From Pelosinus fermentans JBW45 (GTDB taxonomy: Bacteria; Bacillota; Negativicutes; DSM-13327): DNA of 64,000 nucleotides. The stretch covers positions 2,078,501-2,142,500 of the forward strand of contig NZ_CP010978.1 of NCBI RefSeq assembly GCF_000271665.2. The letters run 5' to 3'. Of the stretch, positions 19,193 through 27,088 are shown piece by piece (within the stretch, counting starts at the first letter, position 1; each line of letters begins with the position of its first letter). The translations under genes and the position numbers were made by a program. The notes beneath the pieces were generated by a model. That model was not told the origin of the DNA and searched no databases. It saw only the letters and a list, made by a program, of their open reading frames with translations.

Positions 19193-20509
19193 ATGCAAAA
19201 CAATTTAAAATCTGCGACTTTAACAGCTGTAAGACCTACGAAAGTACGTTGGTTCATGCTGTCACTCATCATGATGATAATGGTTATAAATTATCTTGAT
19301 AGAGGTAACCTTGCTGTAGCCGCTCCAGTTATGCAGAAAGAATTAGGGCTTGATCCTGCTACAATGGGCATCTTATTTTCTGCTTTTGCCTGGTCTTATG
19401 CTTTTTGTATTCCCTTTGCTGGTGCCCTTTTGGACAAGATTGGTCCACGACTCATGTTTACAATCGGAATTGTTGGCTGGTCTGTTGCTACCGTTGCTAT
19501 CGGTTTTACAAACACCTTAACAGCTTTACTCGGTGCTCGTACTATGGTTGGCATTTTTGAGGCACCAACTATCCCAACCAATGTTCGTTGTGTTGCTGCA
19601 TGGTTTCCAGATCGCGAAAGAGCCTTGGCCGTTGGTATGTATACTTCTATGCAATATGTTGCATTAGGATTTTTAACACCTGTTCTTGCTTGGATACTTG
19701 TCACTTATGGGTGGAAAATGATCTTTTTTATTACTGGTGCACTCGGTTTAGTGGTTGCGATTATTTGGCATTTAAACTATCGAGATCCAAAAGACTGTCA
19801 CATTATTAATAAAGCTGAGATGGATTATATCAAAGAAGGCGGCGCATTGGTTAACAGTGGCGTTGCTACAGGCAATGTTGTTTCTTGGAAAACAGTCGGC
19901 AAATTGTTCCGTCAGCGTAAATTAGTTGGAATGTTTATTGGTCATTTTTCTATTATGACTATTTTGTTCTTCTTCATGACTTGGTTTCCAACGTATTTGA
20001 TTAACGGCAAGGGACTTACGATTTTAAAAGGTGGCTACTATGCCATGATTCCTTTCTTGGTAGCTATTTGTGGTGCCTTGCTTGGTGGAAAATGGTCTGA
20101 TTGGATGACTGACAAAGGATATTCAAAAACAGTTTCACGCAAAGTTCCAATTATTACTGGATTCTTACTTGCAACCGTTATTCTAGGAGCTAATTATATG
20201 GATTCCATTCATGGTGTTATTATTTGTATGGCTATTGCATTTTTCGGTCAAGCAATGGCTTCTACCGTTACAGGCGCACTTTTATCCGATATAGCGCCGA
20301 AAGATCTTCTTGGACTCTCTGGCGGATTGCTCAACTTTATTGCCAATATTGGCAGTGCTACATCTCCTATGGTTGTTGGTTTTATTGTACAAGGCACAGG
20401 CGGCTTCAATATGGCACTTGTATATGTATCTTGCGTGTCTATAATGGGGATATTGGCGTATACTTTGGTTCTTACTAAGGTAGAGCGGATCGTGTTAGAC
20501 GAAGACTAA
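19193..20509 (+). CDS. MFS permease, anion:cation symporter type (paralogue)
   Basis: The ATG at 19193 follows AAAGGGGAG and gives 438 residues; an upstream GTG at 19139 lacks an SD. Helix 1 contains NYLDRGNLAVAAPVM, nearly the same as in the permease at 7095-8417, so the two are paralogues of the ACS family for organic or sugar acids. It lies directly before the second lyase gene (28 bp gap), as a transporter for that enzyme's substrate would. Confidence 0.88.
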   Translation: MQNNLKSATLTAVRPTKVRWFMLSLIMMIMVINYLDRGNLAVAAPVMQKELGLDPATMGILFSAFAWSYAFCIPFAGALLDKIGPRLMFTIGIVGWSVATVAIGFTNTLTALLGARTMVGIFEAPTIPTNVRCVAAWFPDRERALAVGMYTSMQYVALGFLTPVLAWILVTYGWKMIFFITGALGLVVAIIWHLNYRDPKDCHIINKAEMDYIKEGGALVNSGVATGNVVSWKTVGKLFRQRKLVGMFIGHFSIMTILFFFMTWFPTYLINGKGLTILKGGYYAMIPFLVAICGALLGGKWSDWMTDKGYSKTVSRKVPIITGFLLATVILGANYMDSIHGVIICMAIAFFGQAMASTVTGALLSDIAPKDLLGLSGGLLNFIANIGSATSPMVVGFIVQGTGGFNMALVYVSCVSIMGILAYTLVLTKVERIVLDED

Positions 20510-20537
20510 ATTAAAATATGATAAATTAGGAGAGGGG

Positions 20538-21503
20538 ATGATTCATATGAATCAATCAAATATGATATGGCCAGATAAAGTAACAATCTGCGAGGTGGGG
20601 CTGCGGGACGGACTGCAAAATGAAAAAAAAATATTGAGTGTAGAAGAAAAGCTTGAGCTTCTCGATATGGTAGTTGCATCTGGCATCAAAGTTATTGAAG
20701 TAGGATCTTTCGTGCATCCTAAGGCAATTCCTCAAATGGCCGATACAGAAAAAGTCGTACAGCGGATGAAAAGAGTTGATGGAGTAGAATATCGCGCTTT
20801 GGTGCCAAATTTAAAGGGTTTGGAACGTGCCCATGCAGCTGGCTTAACCAAAGCGAAGTTGACTGTATCTGTCAGTGAGTCTCATTGTATCAACAACTTC
20901 AATCAAACTCCTCTGGAAATGATGGAAGGATTTATTCCATGTGTTGAGTATGCCGCCAAACATAATATAAAGGTGTCAGGGGCATTATCTTCTGCCTGGG
21001 GATGTGCATTTGAAGGTAAAATACCAGTGCAACAAATCGAAAAAATAGTGCGAGCGTATCTAAAATTAGAGATTACTGAATTGTCCTTGTCAGATGCCAC
21101 TGGCATGGGCAATCCCAGGCAAGTATATGAGATTGGGAAGTATATGGTAGAGAATTTTCCACAGGTCAAATGGATATTGCACTTCCATAATACTCGCGAT
21201 ATGGCCTTGTCCAATATCGTGGCTGGCATTCAAGCAGGTATTACCACTTTTGATGGTGCTTTTGGCGGGCTAGGTGGCTGCCCATATATTCCTGGAGCAT
21301 CGGGGAATATTGCAACAGAAGATGTTGTTCATATGCTTCATGAGATGGGGATCGATACGCGTGTCGATTTGCTAAAAGCAATAGCCACAGCACGTACAGC
21401 CCAGCAAATGGTTGATCATCAAGCAGAAAGTCACGTTTTGAAAGCTGGACGCTGTGAAGATCTTACCAATGAAAGAGTGCGACATCAAAATAATAAATCA
21501 TGA
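20538..21503 (+). CDS. HMG-CoA lyase-like enzyme (copy 2)
   Basis: This 321-residue paralogue of the protein at 9792-10724 has the same CEVGLRDGLQNEKK, HFHNTRDM and GLGGCPYIPGASGN motifs, including the catalytic Cys and metal-binding His residues. An ATG at 20547 is an alternative start. It is co-directional with the permease upstream. Two lyases, each linked to an ACS permease, suggest two related substrates, or one pathway duplicated and specialised. Citramalyl-CoA or another 3-hydroxy-3-methyl acid thioester is possible. Confidence 0.85.
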   Translation: MIHMNQSNMIWPDKVTICEVGLRDGLQNEKKILSVEEKLELLDMVVASGIKVIEVGSFVHPKAIPQMADTEKVVQRMKRVDGVEYRALVPNLKGLERAHAAGLTKAKLTVSVSESHCINNFNQTPLEMMEGFIPCVEYAAKHNIKVSGALSSAWGCAFEGKIPVQQIEKIVRAYLKLEITELSLSDATGMGNPRQVYEIGKYMVENFPQVKWILHFHNTRDMALSNIVAGIQAGITTFDGAFGGLGGCPYIPGASGNIATEDVVHMLHEMGIDTRVDLLKAIATARTAQQMVDHQAESHVLKAGRCEDLTNERVRHQNNKS

Positions 21504-21560
21504 CAGAAGTTAGCTTTTGGAGGATTATATTAATAGTTTCTTAATATAAATCAAATCTTA

Positions 21561-21600
21561 TTTATCGATTGAATAGATAATGCAATTGATGTAAAATTTA
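21561..21600 (+). promoter_or_regulatory. shared-type promoter and LysR box (copy 2, before citD)
   Basis: TTGAAT (21569-21574) and TAAAAT (21592-21597) are spaced 17 nt. TATCGATTGAATAGATA keeps ATC-N9-GAT symmetry. It lies about 260 bp upstream of citD, so the citDEF mRNA has a long leader. Confidence 0.72.
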
Positions 21601-21703
21601 AATAATAAGAATAAAGTAATTAATCTGGAAATTTGAAATAGTAATTTCCCAGATGAGTAATACGAAGGGGAACGGATAAAATGAACTATTTCTATTGCTT
21701 TGA

Positions 21704-21807
21704 TAGATCGATCTAAAAAAAGAATCAATTAATGTTAGTTTCTTTAGTTCATAAGGTAGAATCGTGCCCGTAATAGTAAACGAAGATAGAGTTAGGCTTA
21801 AGCCTAA
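21704..21807 (+). promoter_or_regulatory. two palindromes in the citD leader
   Basis: TAGATCGATCTA (21704-21715) repeats the core of the palindrome at the MFS promoter (8466-8477). TTAGGCTTAAGCCTAA (21792-21807) is a separate 16-bp perfect palindrome. Both are candidate repressor sites or roadblocks inside the 340-bp gap before citD. Confidence 0.5.
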
Positions 21808-21861
21808 TCATTTTCTTAGAATCTACAATTTGACTATATTAAAAAGAAATGGGGGGTATTT

Positions 21862-22134
21862 ATGAGTAAATTACTTAAAGCAGCTCAAGCTGGAACGGTA
21901 GAATCATCGGATATTCTTATTCGGTTGATCCCTGGGGATGCAGGAAGCGGAATACAAGTGGAACTAGTCAGTCCTACAATGCAACAATATGGAAAGCATA
22001 TCAACAATCTTATAACTACGACACTTGTTAGCCTTGGAATTGATGATGTACAGGTGAATGCTACTGACAGAGGCGCATTAGATTGTACAATAAAAGCCCG
22101 CGTAATAACCGCATTACAAAGAGCAGGAGAGTGA
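21862..22134 (+). CDS. citD: citrate lyase acyl carrier protein (gamma subunit)
   Basis: This 90-residue protein has the CitD signature AGTVESSD near the N-terminus, where the prosthetic-group serine lies. It carries the 2'-(5''-triphosphoribosyl)-3'-dephospho-CoA arm that shuttles acetyl and citryl groups in citrate lyase. It is followed at 10 bp by citE in the usual D-E-F order. The SD GGGGGG precedes the ATG. Confidence 0.95.
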   Translation: MSKLLKAAQAGTVESSDILIRLIPGDAGSGIQVELVSPTMQQYGKHINNLITTTLVSLGIDDVQVNATDRGALDCTIKARVITALQRAGE

Positions 22135-22144
22135 GGAGGATACA

Positions 22145-23026
22145 ATGGAAAAGCTGAGAAGAAGCATGATGTTTGTTCCTGGTAACAATCCAGGAATGCT
22201 CCTAAACGCCGGCATTTATGGCGCTGATACAATCATTCTAGACTGTGAAGATGCCGTAGCAATTACTGAGAAAGATTCCGCAAGAAATCTTGTATTTCAA
22301 GCCATATCAGAAATCAATTATGGTACAGAAGTAGCTGTTAGAATTAATCACATCAGCACACCCTTTGGCTGGGATGATCTAAAACGAATCCTACCAGCAA
22401 AACCGGATCTCATTCGTTTACCGATGTGCCAAGGGCCAGATGAAATTCGCCAAATTGATGAATTCATTAGCGAAGCAGAACAAAAAAATAAATTTCCTGC
22501 GGGATCCATAAAAATGATGGCTGCTGTTGAAACTCCCAAAGGCTTACGATTAGCCTATGAAATCGCATCAGCGAGTCCAAGAATGGTGGCATTAGCCATT
22601 GGGGCAGAAGATTTTATTGCCAACTTAAAAACCACGCGCAGCAAATTGGGCCGGGAGTTACTGGCGGCCAGGGGACAATTGGTACTGGCGGCTCGGGAAG
22701 CGGGCATTCAGTGTATTGATACCGTTTTCTCTGATATTAATGATGAAGAAGGATTTAAAAAGGAACTCGAACTCATTAAAGAAATGGGCTTTGATGGTAA
22801 ATCCGTTGTAAACCCTCGCCAAGTCAGTGTTGTTCATGATTTCTTTGCACCTACGGCGAAAGAAATTGATCATGCCCAAAGAGTTCTTGCTGCTTACCAA
22901 GAAGCCCTTGAGAAAAAATCGGGAGTTATCTCACTAAACGGAAAAATGATTGATCTGCCGATTGTAGCACGGGCAGAACGTACCTTGGCTTATGCTAAAG
23001 CCACTGCTGGGAAAGGAGGCAAATAA
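22145..23026 (+). CDS. citE: citrate (pro-3S)-lyase beta subunit (citryl-ACP lyase)
   Basis: This 293-residue HpcH/HpaI-superfamily TIM barrel is typical CitE in length. Motifs MFVPGNNPGM, ILDCEDAV and AAVETPKGL carry the substrate Arg and Mg-binding acidic residues. It splits citryl-ACP into acetyl-ACP and oxaloacetate. It is 2 bp from citF and shares its operon. SD GAGGAGG precedes the ATG. Confidence 0.95.
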   Translation: MEKLRRSMMFVPGNNPGMLLNAGIYGADTIILDCEDAVAITEKDSARNLVFQAISEINYGTEVAVRINHISTPFGWDDLKRILPAKPDLIRLPMCQGPDEIRQIDEFISEAEQKNKFPAGSIKMMAAVETPKGLRLAYEIASASPRMVALAIGAEDFIANLKTTRSKLGRELLAARGQLVLAAREAGIQCIDTVFSDINDEEGFKKELELIKEMGFDGKSVVNPRQVSVVHDFFAPTAKEIDHAQRVLAAYQEALEKKSGVISLNGKMIDLPIVARAERTLAYAKATAGKGGK

Positions 23027-23028
23027 AA

Positions 23029-24570
23029 ATGAAAAATTCCATCGGAAGAGAAATACCTGAATTTATACCTGGGCTAGGGAAGGTGACTGGCTTTGGCGGT
23101 GCCTTTGCCCGTAAACCTGTAGGACGGACTGCCGGAGCAGCTTTAAGTACATGCTTACCACGTGCGGATAAACTCTTAGCTTCCATTGAAACTGCGATTG
23201 ATGCAGTAGGACTTAAAGACGGAATGACCATTTCTTTTCATCACCATTTTCGCAATGGAGATCGAATCTTAAACCGTGTTGTTGAAGCCATTGCGAAAAA
23301 GGGGATTCGTGATATTACCCTTTCCCCGAGTTCACTTAACACGGTCAATGATGCACTTATTCCTTATATCGAGCAGGGTGTAATTACAGCAATTGAAACA
23401 AGCGGCGCCAGAGGGAAAATGGGACGGTTCTTAACAGAAGGCCATTTGAAAAAACCATTGCATATCCGTTCCCATGGCGGTCGGGCGCAGGCCATTGAAA
23501 GTGGAGCCATTCACATTGATGTGGCTTTCCTAGGTGCTCCGGCCTGCGATCGCTACGGCAACATTAACGGAATTCAAGGTCAGTCTGCTTGTGGTTCTCT
23601 AGGATATGCCATACAAGATGCAGCCTATGCCGATCAAGTCGTAGCCATTACCGATAATCTAATGCCTCATCCCCTGTTTCCCATCAGTATCCCTCAAACC
23701 CAGGTCGATTATATTGTTGTAGTTGACAGTATTGGTGACCCAGCAGGGATCGCTTCAGGCGCCCTTCGTTATACGAAAGACCCAAAAGAATTGCTCATTG
23801 CCAAATATGCTGCCGATGTGATGGACTATTCAGGTTACTTGCAGCAAGATTTTTCCATGCAGCTTGGCAGCGGCGGTGCTTCCATGGCTGTCGGTCGGTT
23901 TATCAAGACAAAGATGCTCGAAAGAGGAATAACCGGCAGCTTTGGAGTTGGCGGCATGACAGGTGTTTTTGCTGAAATGATGGAAGAAGGCTTATTCAAA
24001 ATGATGTTTGATGTACAGAGTTTTGACATTCCCGCCATTGATTCCATCAAGAAAAACAGTAATCACTTAGAAATGTCAGCGTCTTATTATGCAAACCCTC
24101 ATAATAGCGGAGCGATTGTCAATAATCTTGACGCAGTGATATTAAGTGCGACAGAAGTTGACGTTGATTTTAATGTCAATGTGATTACCGATTCAAACGG
24201 AGTGATTATGGGTGCTTCCGGCGGTCACTGCGACACGGCTGCTGGTGCTAAACTAACCATTGTGGTAGCGCCACTGCTCCGTGGTCGTTTGCCCATGGTT
24301 AAAGATGCCGTTCAGACGGTAGTAACGCCAGGAGAAACAGTGGATGCCATTGTTACGGAACGAGGAATTGCTATCAATCCGAAAAGATTGGACATCATTG
24401 ATAATTTAAAAAATTCTGGTCTTCCCATCATGTCCATACATGAACTTAAGGATATTGCCTACAAACTGTGTGGTAAACCAGAGGCGATTCAGCTTAGCGA
24501 TGAGATTGTCGGAGTTGTAGAATATCGGGATGGAACCATTATTGATGTAATTAGACGACCAATATTCTGA
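23029..24570 (+). CDS. citF: citrate lyase alpha subunit (acetyl-ACP:citrate ACP-transferase)
   Basis: This 513-residue protein matches the CitF family in length and in the N-terminal GKVTGFGGAFARKP motif. It exchanges acetyl for citryl on CitD. The three structural genes are complete, but no citC, citX or citG (ligase and prosthetic-group synthesis) lies in the window, so activation must be encoded elsewhere. A strong terminator follows. Oxaloacetate from the complex could feed malate and pyruvate metabolism. Confidence 0.95.
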   Translation: MKNSIGREIPEFIPGLGKVTGFGGAFARKPVGRTAGAALSTCLPRADKLLASIETAIDAVGLKDGMTISFHHHFRNGDRILNRVVEAIAKKGIRDITLSPSSLNTVNDALIPYIEQGVITAIETSGARGKMGRFLTEGHLKKPLHIRSHGGRAQAIESGAIHIDVAFLGAPACDRYGNINGIQGQSACGSLGYAIQDAAYADQVVAITDNLMPHPLFPISIPQTQVDYIVVVDSIGDPAGIASGALRYTKDPKELLIAKYAADVMDYSGYLQQDFSMQLGSGGASMAVGRFIKTKMLERGITGSFGVGGMTGVFAEMMEEGLFKMMFDVQSFDIPAIDSIKKNSNHLEMSASYYANPHNSGAIVNNLDAVILSATEVDVDFNVNVITDSNGVIMGASGGHCDTAAGAKLTIVVAPLLRGRLPMVKDAVQTVVTPGETVDAIVTERGIAINPKRLDIIDNLKNSGLPIMSIHELKDIAYKLCGKPEAIQLSDEIVGVVEYRDGTIIDVIRRPIF

Positions 24571-24590
24571 TCAAGAGGGATGATTTAGAT

Positions 24591-24636
24591 ATTCACAGCT
24601 GGTCTCCAATTACAGTGGAGACCAGCTGTGAATTTT
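24591..24636 (+). terminator. strong terminator after citF
   Basis: Perfect 18-bp arms 24591-24608 and 24616-24633 with a 7-nt loop, followed by TTTTCC. Confidence 0.9.
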
Positions 24637-24683
24637 CCAGAATAGGTTATGTTAATCGTTGATTCTTATTATTTTGATTGTAA

Positions 24684-24766
24684 TTATCGATTGAAAAGAG
24701 GCTGCGTTTAATATAAAATTTAGGAAGATCATTTACATTGAAAGAATATCTTGAAATGTAAATGAT
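24684..24766 (+). promoter_or_regulatory. shared-type promoter (copy 3, before aroD) with hairpin at +1
   Basis: TTGAAA (24691-24696) and TAAAAT (24714-24719) are spaced 17 nt, with the same TTATCGATTGAAAAGA block as before 9792 and citD, although the right half of the LysR box is lost. A 12-bp inverted repeat (24728-24739 / 24755-24766) begins just downstream of the -10 and spans the likely transcript start. Confidence 0.65.
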
Positions 24767-24945
24767 GGATACTACTATATTGCAAATGCAGTGCATAAAC
24801 GTTATGATTATTTTTTGAAGGCAAGGATGCGATCATAGAAGGGAAGTAAGGTTTTAGAAAAGTAGTAATGCAGTAAAGTACTGATATGAATAAAGCTAGG
24901 TAGGAAATGTCGGGATAGTAACATATAAAGGGAGGCTAATTTAAA

Positions 24946-25698
24946 TTGGGTAAGGTAATTGGGGAAGGAACACAGCCATTGATATGTACTCCACTGGTGG
25001 GAAGAAATCAAGAAATTGTATTAGCTGAATTAGCAAATGTTTTAGAAAAAAAACCGGATATTATTGAATGGCGTGCCGATTTCTTTGAAGGTATTGCCAA
25101 TACTGATGAAGTAGTTACCTTAGCGAATAAAATCAAAGGGATTGCGGGCGATTTACCGATCATCTTCACGATTCGTTCTACTCGGGAAGGCGGTCAAACT
25201 ATTCCGCTGTCAGATAGTGAAGCTATTGAACTAAATGCAGCCATCTGCACGAATACAAGTGTAGAATATGTGGATTGTGAATTGAGCAATCTGCCAGAAC
25301 ACTTTCAGCAGTTATGCAAAGTAGCGCGAGAAAATAGCACGAAAGTAATTGCATCCTTTCATAATTTTAATTGCACGCCAAGTAAAGAAAGCTTAGAACA
25401 AAAGTTCAAACAAGCAGAACAATATGGTGCTGATGTTGCAAAAGTGGCAGTTATGCCAAAAACATTAGAAGATGTTCTTACGCTATTGAGTGTAACCTTA
25501 GAAGCAAAAAATAAGTTGAAAATTCCTGTAATTAGCATGTCAATGGGAGGGCTTGGTGCCGTAACTCGCATGTTTGGAGGAGTTTTTGGCTCGACCGTTA
25601 GTTTTGCAGTAGGTCAAAGTAGCTCTGCACCAGGGCAAGTGCCAATCGAAGATTTAAATACAGTGTTCTACATTGTAAAAAAATCCATGGGGATGTAG
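24946..25698 (+). CDS. aroD: 3-dehydroquinate dehydratase, type I
   Basis: This 250-residue protein matches class I AroD. The Schiff-base lysine is in ADVAKVAVMP and the catalytic histidine in IASFHNFN, and CSVEYVDCEL-like strand motifs are present. It converts 3-dehydroquinate to 3-dehydroshikimate. The start is TTG with GGGAGG 10 nt upstream. It is monocistronic, between the citF terminator and its own terminator. Its promoter is of the type found before the lyase and citrate lyase operons, so it may serve quinate/shikimate use as well as biosynthesis; that is inference. Confidence 0.92.
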   Translation: MGKVIGEGTQPLICTPLVGRNQEIVLAELANVLEKKPDIIEWRADFFEGIANTDEVVTLANKIKGIAGDLPIIFTIRSTREGGQTIPLSDSEAIELNAAICTNTSVEYVDCELSNLPEHFQQLCKVARENSTKVIASFHNFNCTPSKESLEQKFKQAEQYGADVAKVAVMPKTLEDVLTLLSVTLEAKNKLKIPVISMSMGGLGAVTRMFGGVFGSTVSFAVGQSSSAPGQVPIEDLNTVFYIVKKSMGM

Positions 25699-25837
25699 GT
25701 AAGATCATAACGATTCAAGACTAATGGGTGGTGTGATAGAGGAAGAATGACTAAAATAAAGAATCGTTAAAGGAATGGCTAACGCTTAGTAGAGATAATC
25801 GCTCAGTCCCAAGAACGCAATTAGCTTTAGGTGTAAT

Positions 25838-25897
25838 AACTTCTTAATAAACACAATGTATAGGTCAATGTACAATGTGCTTATTAAGAAGTTTTTT
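25838..25897 (+). terminator. terminator after aroD
   Basis: AACTTCTTAATAA (25838-25850) pairs with TTATTAAGAAGTT (25881-25893), with further inner pairing, then TTTTTT. It lies in the 415-bp gap between aroD and the aroK leader. Confidence 0.85.
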
Positions 25898-26053
25898 ATT
25901 TGTTGTAGTTTAATAAAAAGCAGCGATCTTTTAGATGAAAATTATTGTACATCTCTAGCCTTAGAATAAGTGCATTGCAAAAGGACGTTTATGTTTTTAT
26001 ATTAACACAATGATAACAATTTATTAATACCATCATTGTATTTTGATAGATAC

Positions 26054-26081
26054 TTGACAATTGTTGTTTATTTGGTATAAT
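26054..26081 (+). promoter_or_regulatory. promoter of the aroK leader
   Basis: TTGACA (26054-26059), 16-nt spacer, TATAAT (26076-26081) preceded by TGG (extended -10). It is near consensus, with the same spacing and extended -10 as the aroF leader promoter. Confidence 0.85.
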
Positions 26082-26113
26082 AAAAACAGTATTATGTTGA
26101 GCGGAGGCTTATA

Positions 26114-26251
26114 ATGATTACATTCTTAACTAAGAGATTTCAAAATCAATATTTTAGTTTTTTTAGTTGGGGTTATTTTTATAGCGCTGGCTATTTTGGG
26201 ATGTATCAAATGAATAGGCTGTTAAATGAGAACTTAAACACGAGCAGGTAA
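26114..26251 (+). CDS. aromatic-rich leader peptide of aroK (attenuator)
   Basis: A 45-codon ORF with SD GCGGAGG starts about 26 nt after the predicted transcript start. Eleven of residues 13-31 are Phe, Tyr or Trp (core FFSWGYFYSAGYF). A perfect terminator follows at 26273. AATGAG..CTTA (26225-26236) in the last codons can pair with TAAG.CTCATT (26278-26288) of the terminator's left arm. A ribosome stalled on aromatic codons would leave this pairing free and allow read-through into aroK; a ribosome at the stop codon would mask it and cause termination. This is the classic leader-peptide attenuation logic. Function is inferred from the layout. Confidence 0.8.
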   Translation: MITFLTKRFQNQYFSFFSWGYFYSAGYFGMYQMNRLLNENLNTSR

Positions 26252-26272
26252 ACAGATGACTGTTTTGTGATA

Positions 26273-26305
26273 AAAAATAAGACTCATTAGAGTCTTATTT
26301 TTTTT
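26273..26305 (+). terminator. attenuator terminator before aroK
   Basis: A 13-bp perfect stem (26273-26285 / 26290-26302) with loop ATTA, ending in a run of T. The left arm overlaps the antiterminator partner. Confidence 0.88.
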
Positions 26306-26429
26306 GTTTTATGGTATTGTGATTTACAAATTTTATAAGTGGAAAAACATAAGGAATTATGAACCCCAAAGACACAATCTGCTGCGGCACACAAGGGAGA
26401 ACATAAAAAATAGTAGGCGGTGTATTGTA

Positions 26430-26972
26430 ATGAAATTTCATAATAATATTGTGTTGATTGGTATGCCAGGTAGTGGTAAGACGTCTCTAGGTGCGATTAT
26501 TGCAGAACGATTAGAGCTTGATTTCTATGATATTGACCAGTATATACAGAAAAAAGAGAATAAGACTATTTCTGAGCTTTTTTTATTAGGAGAGTCACAT
26601 TTTCGTCAGATTGAAAGTAATGCAGTTCGTGAAGTTAGCAGCAAGAAACCAATTGTTATTGCTACTGGAGGTGGTGTAGTGACTCGTCCTGAGAATATAG
26701 CTGTATTACAGCAAAAAGGTACTATCTTTTATATTGACCGACCAATCGAAATGATAATAGAAACGATTGACGTTGCAGCTCGTCCGTTGCTAGCAGATAA
26801 TGTAAAGAGGATTTATAGCTTATACGAACAGAGAAAGCATTTATATGAGGGACATTGTCATTATCGAATTACCAACGGGCTGTCATTACATTCTGCAGCA
26901 GACCAGATTCTAAAAGTAATTATAAAAAGCCAGGATAGTGAGCAATTAGGCATTTCTGACAAATTTTTTTAA
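26430..26972 (+). CDS. aroK: shikimate kinase
   Basis: The ATG at 26430 has AGGCGGTG upstream and gives 180 residues, the usual length. A longer in-frame extension from a TTG at 26304 begins inside the attenuator terminator and is rejected. The P-loop GMPGSGKTS lies near residues 12-20, the shikimate-binding DIDQYI and FRQIES motifs and the GGGVVTRPEN loop follow, and RPLL marks the lid. It phosphorylates shikimate with ATP. It is controlled by the upstream aromatic leader and ends at a bidirectional terminator. Confidence 0.93.
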   Translation: MKFHNNIVLIGMPGSGKTSLGAIIAERLELDFYDIDQYIQKKENKTISELFLLGESHFRQIESNAVREVSSKKPIVIATGGGVVTRPENIAVLQQKGTIFYIDRPIEMIIETIDVAARPLLADNVKRIYSLYEQRKHLYEGHCHYRITNGLSLHSAADQILKVIIKSQDSEQLGISDKFF

Positions 26973-27007
26973 ATTATTAGATATGATGAAATCGCAAATT
27001 TAAAATT

Positions 27008-27048
27008 AAAAATCAGCGTCTAAGGTAAATACCTAGACGCTGATTTTT
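27008..27048. terminator. bidirectional terminator between aroK and aroC
   Basis: Perfect 15-bp arms 27008-27022 and 27034-27048, A-rich on one side and T-rich on the other, so it can serve both convergent genes. Confidence 0.88.
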
Positions 27049-27088
27049 GTGATTTCAAAAAATCCAAAGGATTTTAAATTTAAGTCGC

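Noticed and set aside
26304-26429. In-frame N-terminal extension of shikimate kinase from a TTG
   Set aside because: It begins inside the attenuator terminator, lacks an SD and adds 42 non-family residues; the ATG at 26430 gives the normal length.
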